Below, in pieces: positions 58,113 through 64,000 of a DNA stretch of 64,000 nt. Every line of letters starts with the position of its first letter. Position 1 is the first letter of the stretch. A program made the translations under genes and the position numbers. The stretch covers positions 5,291,769 to 5,355,768 of the forward strand of contig CM043801.1 in assembly GCA_023974075.1 (NCBI GenBank), read 5' to 3'. Under the pieces are notes generated by a model. That model was not told the DNA's origin and searched no databases. It saw only the letters and a program-made list of their open reading frames with translations. The stretch comes from Chaenocephalus aceratus. Taxonomy: Eukaryota; Chordata; Actinopteri; Perciformes; Channichthyidae.

Positions 58113-61100
58113 TTATCCACATAAACAGGTACCAATAGCTTCCGATTGACTAGCATCCAACCGAGCTTTAAAAACATTTAGTGGCACCAGATTGTTCAGT
58201 TTCCATTTAATTTGCAGACTATTCCAAGACAGAGGAGCTGCGCATCTAAAAGCTGTCTTCCCTAAGACAGTCCTAGCAGTTGGCACATTTAATAAAACCA
58301 CAGCATTCGATCTCAGGCAGTAGCCACTTACAATTCTCCGTGAGATCAGGGAGCAGATATAAGATGGAAGTTTCCCTAACATGGCTTTGTATATAAAAAT
58401 GTACCAGTGACTGAGCCTCCGTACAGTTAGTGAAAGCAAACCAGCCCTTGCATACAGGGTACAGTGAAGGGTTAATGCTTTACAGTTTGTCACAAATCTT
58501 AGTGCACTGTGATACGCAGCATCTAACTTGACCAGGCAATTGGCAGGTGCATTCATATAGACCAGATCCCCATAGTCCAGCACAGGTCAAAAGGTCACAG
58601 AGCCTTTTCCTGGCCTCAAGCGAGAAACAGGACTTGTTTCTGTAGAAGAAACCTAGCCTAACCCTCAGCTTTTTAAGCAGGTTATTGACATGAAGTTTAA
58701 AAGTGAGACAATCATCAAGCCAGATACCAAGGTATTTGTAACAGGTAACTACTTCAAGTTTTGTTCCTTGCGTAGTTACAATATCTAAAACAGGCTCTGG
58801 TGTCTTTTTAGCTTTAGAAAAGAGCATTACCTTGGTTTTATCCACATTTAAAAGAAGCTTTAATTCAGAGAGCTGAGTCTGAAAAGTGTTAAAAACAGCC
58901 TGTCATTTAACAACAGCCTCTTTAATGGAGGGACCTGCACAGTACATTACAGTATCATCCGCATACACATGTAAAGTAGCTTCATCCACATTATCACCTA
59001 CGCTGTTAATATATATGGAGAATAAAAGTGGTCCTAAAACAGAACCTTGTGGTACACCATTAGAAATGTTTAACCACTCAGAAGACAGTCCATCAAAATG
59101 AACACATTGGGACCTTTCAGAGAGGTAGTTTACAAACCACCCACTGCAAGGCTGGATATGCCAATACTGAGTAGCCTCTGCTTTAAGATGCGATGATCAA
59201 CGGTGTCAAACGCTTTGGAAAGGTAAATAAACAGAGCTGCACAACTCTGCTTATTATCTAAAATACTAGTAATGTCATTTACCACTTTCATTGTGGCAGT
59301 GATGGTGCTGTGTTTCTTTCTGAATCCTGACTGATGTTTAGACAGGATATCATTTATAGATAAAAACTCCTTTACTTGTTCACTCACAAGTCGTTCGAGC
59401 ACCTTAGCCAGAACTGACAATTTAGAGATTGGCCTATAGTTATTTAAAATAGTTGCCTCCCCTCCTTTCAGTAAAGGCAAGACATAAGCAGACTTCCGTA
59501 CTTTTGGAATTGCATTTGTGCTGAGGGAGAGGTTAAAAAGAGAAGTAAGAGGTGGAGCAATACAATCTGCAGCTATCTTTAAAAAGAAAGGTTCTACGTT
59601 GTCCGGGCCGGCCGGTTTCCTAGGATCTAACTTGGATAATGCTTCATGAACAATACCAATAGTTAAAGGAGTAAAACTGAAAGGGTTTTCCAGACCACAT
59701 TGTTCAGAGTCAAGGATTGGAGCGTTCACAGAAGCAGAAGTACAGTCAGTGACAGAATCAAACAGAGAGCCACAAGACACAAAATGCTTATTAAAGCAAT
59801 TTAGCATAGTAGCCCTGTCTGATATAGTGCCAGATGCTGTGGTAAGGCACGGAGGTAGCTCATTTGGGATATCACCAGTGGAAATCGATTTTATGGCTTT
59901 CCAAAATGTCCTAGGATTATTCAGGTTTTCTGTGGGAACCGACAAATAGTACTTTGATTTAGCACTTTTTATTTGAGATGTGAAGCTATTTCTTAGCTGC
60001 CTAAAACATAGCCATTCTACCTCTGAGCCTGATTTCCTAGCCTTAGCCCAAGCATTATTTCTCTCATGCAGGAGACTGGACAGCTTAGCAGAAAACCAGG
60101 GATTGTTTCGTCCCTTCACTCTAAATGTACGCAGAGGTGCATGTCTATCTATAATTTTCATAAAACCAAGATAAAAATAAGACCATGCAGTTTCTACATC
60201 AGCACACAGATTGATTTTACCCCAATCAAAATCAAACAGATCATGTAAAAAACCCTGCTCCACAAAGTGTTTTTTGTCTCTCTTTGTGATGACACGTGGT
60301 TTAACCTTTTGGACCTTAGTGTCCCTATGTGTGGCTACAACACAATAGTCACTCACATCATTAGCAAATACTCCCACAGATGAGTATTTATGTGGAACAT
60401 TTGTTAAAATTAGATCAATTAAGGAGGATTTATTTGGGGACTTAATATTTGGGCGAGTAGGACTGTCTATAATCTGGGTAAAATTCAAAGAGGTACACAG
60501 GTTTTTAAAATCCTCTGACACAGAAGTTAACCAGTCCCAATTAAAATCACCAAGCAGCACTATTTCCTTGTAGGAAAGTTGTGATAATAGTTTTGCCAAA
60601 GACGATAAAGAGTCCTTGACAGCCGAAGGGGCCATGTAGCAGCCCACCACCATGACCTGTTGACCCTTTGTTACCTCAATATTCACGGCTAAAAATTCGA
60701 GCTGTTTACCAACAGATTTGGAAACCATATTGGTTACACAAAACTTATTTTTCACATAAATGGCAACGCCACCACCTTTTTTAGGCCGGTCAGTACGATA
60801 TACACTGTAACCATTTATGTAAATGTCAGAGGCCAAAATGGATTTATCTAGCCACGTTTCTGATAAGACAATGACATCAGCATCAGTCGAACTCGCCCAA
60901 ATACGGACAAAATCTAATTTAGGTAACAGACTACGCACATTTAAATGAATTAAACCTAGCCCAGATCTAGATATAAAATCAGCAGGAGTAGCTATTTGAC
61001 TAATACTGCTAGGTGGACCTGGATTTGGCTGTACATTTCCTGATAGTAACAACAATAGAAATACCAAGCACCTTTTCCTCTTAATCAACACACATACATT

Positions 61101-61412
61101 GTCAGCTGTTCTAGAGTCACCAGCAAACTTCGCGAAAGTGAGATTAGAGTTTAAAAAACAATTCTGAAGGACCATCGTGGCAGGCATGTGAGAAAGACAA
61201 ACATTTTCCGAAATGAATGTCCGCGACAGTGCAACCAGCAATTGTTTGTGCAACACCTCCGAAACTGTACAGGGGATGTCCACTGCGGGCGGCAGAACAT
61301 ACCCGAATCCAGTAGATTGTTCAGGACGACTAGCGATCTTCTCCTTGTCCAGCACAGCCAAGAAAAGGCACAGCAGAAACACGACACCCGCCATTCTCCC
61401 AGTCCAGCACAA
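58113..61412 (-). pseudogene. LINE ORF: 2A-like leader, endonuclease and reverse transcriptase
   Basis: From 61412: hydrophobic N-terminal segments, a second Leu-rich tract at about residue 120, then G-N-V-Q-P-N-P-G-P (61040-61014), like a 2A element. An APE endonuclease follows: H-L-N-V-R-S-L, S-E-T-W-L-D, L-L-G-D-F-N-W-D, S-L-I-D-L-I-L-T-N and S-D-Y-C-V-V. The last normally reads S-D-H, so the catalytic His is Tyr. The RT has R-P-I-S-K-L-S-V-L and S-G-F-R-K-K-H-S-T, but motif A reads F-I-Y-L-S-K-A-F-D, with Tyr for the catalytic Asp. A one-base frameshift near 59145 separates these from G-V-P-Q-G-S-V-L-G-P and an intact Y-A-D-D (58945-58970). Another shift near 58580 precedes the C-terminal domain. 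The endonuclease, RT and frameshifts show this copy is dead. Confidence 0.93.
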
Positions 61413-61436
61413 CAGTATCCACGCTGTTCCCGGAGC

Positions 61437-61661
61437 AAGGTGGAACCAGGCCTCAGCTACAGTAGCACAGCACAGCAGAGCAGGTGGAACCAGGCCTCAG
61501 CTACAGCAGCACAGCAGCACAGCAGAGCAGAGCAGGTGGAACCAGGCCTCAGCCACAGCAGCACAACAGAGCAGAGCAGGTGGAACCAGGCCTCAGCTAC
61601 AGCAGCACAGCAGAGCAGAGAAGGTGGAACCAGGCCTCAGCCACAGCAGCACAGCAGAGCG
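61437..61661 (-). repeat. LINE 5' monomer repeats
   Basis: AGGTGGAACCAGGCCTCAGC recurs five times (about 61438, 61480, 61535, 61579 and 61623), each followed by a (CAGCA)/(GAGCA) tract. Unit lengths run 42-55 bp. The array forms the start of the LINE on its minus strand. Confidence 0.95.
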
Positions 61662-61799
61662 CTGCATAAAGCTAGAAAGGGTTACAAAAGTATCTCTAAA
61701 GCCTTGATGTTCATCAGTCCACTGGTGAGACAAGTTGTCTATACATGGAGAAAGTTCAGCACTGTTGCTACTCTCCCTAGGAGTGGCCATCCTGTAAAG

Positions 61800-61880
61800 T
61801 CTCAGTGTAAACCACTGAGACAAATGTAACATTTGTGATATTGGGCTATATAAATAAACATTGATTGATTGATTGATTGA
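61800..61880 (+). mobile_element. 5'-truncated L2-like tail with TAAAG duplication
   Basis: About 80 bp ending GGGCTATATAAATAAACATT followed by (TTGA)5. TAAAG is present at 61795-61799 and 61881-61885. Its subtraction restores the Tc1 frame. Confidence 0.85.
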
Positions 61881-62205
61881 TAAAGATGACTGCAAGAGCA
61901 CAGCGCAGAATGCTCAATAAGGTGAAGAAGAATCGTAGAGTGTCAGCTAGAGACTTAAAGAAATCTCTGGCACATGCTAACATCTCTGTTGACGAATCTA
62001 CGATACGTAAAGCACTGAACAAGAATGGAGTTCATGGGAGGACACCACGGAGGAAGCCACTGCTGTCCAGAAAAAACATTGCTGCACGTTTGAAGTTTGC
62101 AAAAGAGCACCTGGATGTTCCACAGCACTACTGGCAACATGTTCTGTGGACAGATGAAACCAAAGTTGAGCTGTTTGGAAGGAACACACAACGCTATGTG
62201 TGGAG

Positions 62206-62378
62206 ATATATATATATATATTAATCCCAACAGGCCACCTTGTTTATGGTTTGATTCAGTTTTAGTAGAATATAAAATACATGAATGATGAAATGAGCAC
62301 ATAAAGTGCAGACATACTATAATTATATTGAGGTACTTGAGACTAATCCTGCAACTGTATAGCTCTGCTCCACAACAG
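62206..62378. other. Junction region between Tc1 relic and MADF gene
   Basis: Begins with a (TA)n run and contains no coding signal; probably the 3' UTR side of the MADF gene. Confidence 0.4.
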
Positions 62379-63738
62379 TTAGAGAATGAAGAAACCATCA
62401 CGTATGAAACATGTGAATAGAGGGGCAGAAAAACGGCTTTCACATTTACATTTCAATCTTGAACAATGAACAGCGGTAGACAGTATCTCATTTAGTATCA
62501 TCATCCTGCGCTTCGCCGGAGGCCTTCGAGTGCCGAGTGTGCTCGGCCTCTCTCCGAGCGGTGCCGGTGTGGTGTAGATGGTGGATTCTGCCAGGCAGGG
62601 CTCAGCATCAAAGTGGAAGGACTCCTCAGGGGTGCTGATCGAGGTTTCACTGCTGGTGGTTGATTCTGCAGCCACCGGACGTTCCTTACATTTTTTTAAA
62701 TAAATTCACAGTCAGTTGGATTTAATACCATGGCTTCTTAAAACTGTTTACTAAGCATTCATAACAAAACAATACCCTGAAATGTGTGTGCCATTAGTTT
62801 GGGGTGTGGTCAAGTGTGAGAGGTACATTGTAGACACATTGTGATGCTCTATTCAGATGCTAGACATACTTCTAGAAGATTCAGAACACTACAAAATATA
62901 AGACATATTTTATCATCTATTATTATAGGTTAAGATAAAAGTGTTATTGAACCCATGGTGAATTTCATAAGCTACCCAGCAGTATATCATGTCATTTCAA
63001 TTAGCTCCTCCTTTACCAGCTGCAACATTAAGGTGATGAGCACATCAATAATTATAACAGAATAATATATATATTATTCTGTTATTGTTATATTTAACAC
63101 TGTAACCACCAAATGAATGAAAATAATGTTTTTGTAAATGAAAGAAGCAAGAAACACTTATTTGTACTCAACAAATAAAATAGTTACCGTGATGGTGAGG
63201 TTCGAAGTACTCTCCTTCCTTCTTGTGTTGGGCTCTAAAAACGGCAGCCTGGTTATGATCCACTGCTGTCTGCCAGTTCTTTGTGCTCCACAACTACCCG
63301 AAGGGGCAAGTCTCCTGTACCGGGTGTACTGGGTTCGCAGAGAATCCCAATTCTTCAGCTCTTTCTCTAAAGCACACAAATAAACGATGTAAGCATTGTG
63401 GCTAGTTAGCATGTCCAATTCATATCTATATGCAGTGCCAAACTGCACAGCTAGCAACAAGATAACAACAAAACACAAGGTTGAAATAACAAATTACATT
63501 TCACGTTAACGTCACTGTACGCTGGCAAACAATAAAAATCCAACAGTATCTGCTAAAGAGCTCAATTGATGAAAAAGATAATCTTACCCGAGAAACCAAG
63601 TTGCGTTTCAATCTCTCGCCAGAGTCCGGTTTTCACTACTCGGTTTGAGTACCTTTTCTCTGTGATGTCGTACAGAGCTGGCCTCTCCTGGATCAAGGTG
63701 ATGAGCAGGTCTTCGTTTCCGTCATTCCAGATCGCCAT
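62379..63738 (-). CDS. MADF-domain protein, three exons (probably PIF/Harbinger accessory gene)
   Basis: Exon 1 (63738-63588) starts ATG and ends TCGG/GTAAGA. Exon 2 (63366-63188) follows a GTGTGCTTTAG acceptor and ends ACG/GTAACT. Exon 3 (62684-62379) follows AATGTAAG. Phases join without a stop. Exons 1-2 encode a MADF DNA-binding domain: L-I-T-L-I-Q-E-R-P-A-L-Y-D, Y-S-N-R, G-L-W-R-E-I, then W-D-S-L-R-T-Q-Y-T-R-Y and W-I-I-T-R-L-P-F-L. Exon 3 is Ser/Thr/Pro-rich. It lacks the BESS motif usual in Adf-1-like proteins, so the C-terminus may be truncated or have another exon. Fish PIF/Harbinger elements carry a MADF/Myb gene next to the transposase, and the near-palindrome at 63861 supports this. 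A host gene is the alternative. Confidence 0.75.
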
Positions 63739-63860
63739 GATGAGATGAAAATGAATAGCAGTCTGTGTGTGCCTTCTTAAATCGTTTGTTTACGTCCCTC
63801 ACTTCCGTTTCGCTTCTCATGCACTGATTTGCTAGCTGAACAGCCAATCAGAGTGATTGT

Positions 63861-63936
63861 TTGGTCCGACTGCCTGACCCGATGCATGGCCGATTCAACA
63901 TGTTGAATCAGACATGTATCGGGTCAGGCAGTCCAA
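63861..63936. repeat. ~76-bp near-palindrome upstream of the MADF gene
   Basis: ACTGCCTGACCCGATGCATG at 63869 is inverted as CATGTATCGGGTCAGGCAGT ending near 63932. The centre GATTCAACATGTTGAATC (63892-63909) is perfectly palindromic. Only three or four mismatches break the ~38-bp arms. Confidence 0.95.
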
Positions 63937-64000
63937 ATAAGGCTTGTCACGGTCGACGGTGAGGGACACACCAAATTGAGTTTGGGCGACAGGACACGCT

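Larger units (their letters stand above)
57962..61661 (-). mobile_element. CR1/L2-type LINE, apparently full length
   Basis: It lies in the Tc1 element with TGCAT at both junctions (57957-57961 and 61662-61666), a plausible short duplication. On the minus strand it runs from tandem 5' repeats (61661-61437) through one long ORF to a 3' tail with AATAAAGGTTTGAATGAAAT (58033-57962). Length is 3.7 kb. Confidence 0.88.
57539..62205 (+). mobile_element. Tc1-type element split by a LINE and an L2-like tail
   Basis: Left end CAGTTGCAAGAAAAAGTATG after TA. The element occupies three blocks: 57539-57961, 61662-61799 and 61881-62205. After the TGGAGA at about 62205 a (TA)n run begins and the Tc1 C-terminal half and right end are missing. 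The coding order across the three blocks is continuous. Confidence 0.88.
57905..62205 (+). pseudogene. Tc1 transposase in three pieces
   Basis: Piece 1 reads [11 protein letters not shown], a stop, then R-I-V-D-L-H. Piece 2 (from 61664) reads [15 protein letters not shown] and R-S-G-H-P-V-K. Piece 3 (61885-62205) reads [24 protein letters not shown] and W-T-D-E-T-K-V-E-L-F-G-R-N, with the first catalytic Asp. The second Asp and the Glu are gone. The inserted sequences can be subtracted exactly. Confidence 0.9.

Overview
This window looks like non-coding DNA from a ray-finned fish, probably a percomorph. The evidence is long CA/TG microsatellites, several Tc1/mariner elements of types common in teleosts, many hAT elements with 8-bp target duplications, DIRS and BEL/Pao relics, and fish-type LINE tails. 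There is no operon, tRNA, rRNA or CRISPR array. No conserved multi-exon host gene is recognisable. Almost every long reading frame is transposon-derived or a shadow of a microsatellite.

Layout. 1-2331 has no recognisable gene. 2332-6422 is an endogenous retrovirus on the minus strand: a 5' LTR, a primer-binding site, a long leader, and a gag-like frame joined in frame to the C-terminal end of an integrase, so protease, RT and most of pol are missing. It abuts a DIRS-type retrotransposon relic (6423-8945) that carries five exact-length 45-bp repeats. Next comes a BEL/Pao-like gag interrupted by a Tc1 copy (9223-10713). 11-16 kb holds a LINE 3' end, microsatellites, and an inverted duplication whose arms carry CA on one side and TG on the other. 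A nearly intact Tc1 with a one-base frameshift lies at 16696-18283. A LINE RT fragment split by an LTR fragment lies at 19.3-20.4 kb. Hobo/Ac/Tam3-type (hAT) and other MITEs follow to about 40 kb. They include a 2.66-kb element with ~40-bp inverted ends (33756-36412) that carries an unexplained open exon.

42-55 kb is a nest of hAT elements. hAT-i (42025-48237) contains a smaller hAT MITE and a 3.06-kb foldback element (44428-47490) with ~0.5-kb inverted ends, a 7-bp target duplication and arrays of short CGTG...CACG palindromes. A diverged relative of the foldback lies at about 23.46-26.13 kb. hAT-ii (50180-55198) contains hAT element E, which contains hAT element F, which keeps a two-exon open frame. 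Between the nests a complete THAP zinc-finger domain is encoded in two exons (48725-49378).

57.5-62.2 kb is a Tc1 element split by a full-length-looking CR1/L2-type LINE and by a short LINE tail. The LINE has 5' monomer repeats, a degenerate 2A-like motif, an endonuclease and an RT. The right end (62379-64000) holds a three-exon MADF-domain gene beside a ~76-bp near-palindrome, probably part of a PIF/Harbinger element continuing beyond the window.

The genes do not form a pathway. The biology here is repeated transposition, and the insertion order can be read from target duplications. The least described objects seem to be the foldback pair, the 33756-36412 element and the internally deleted retrovirus.
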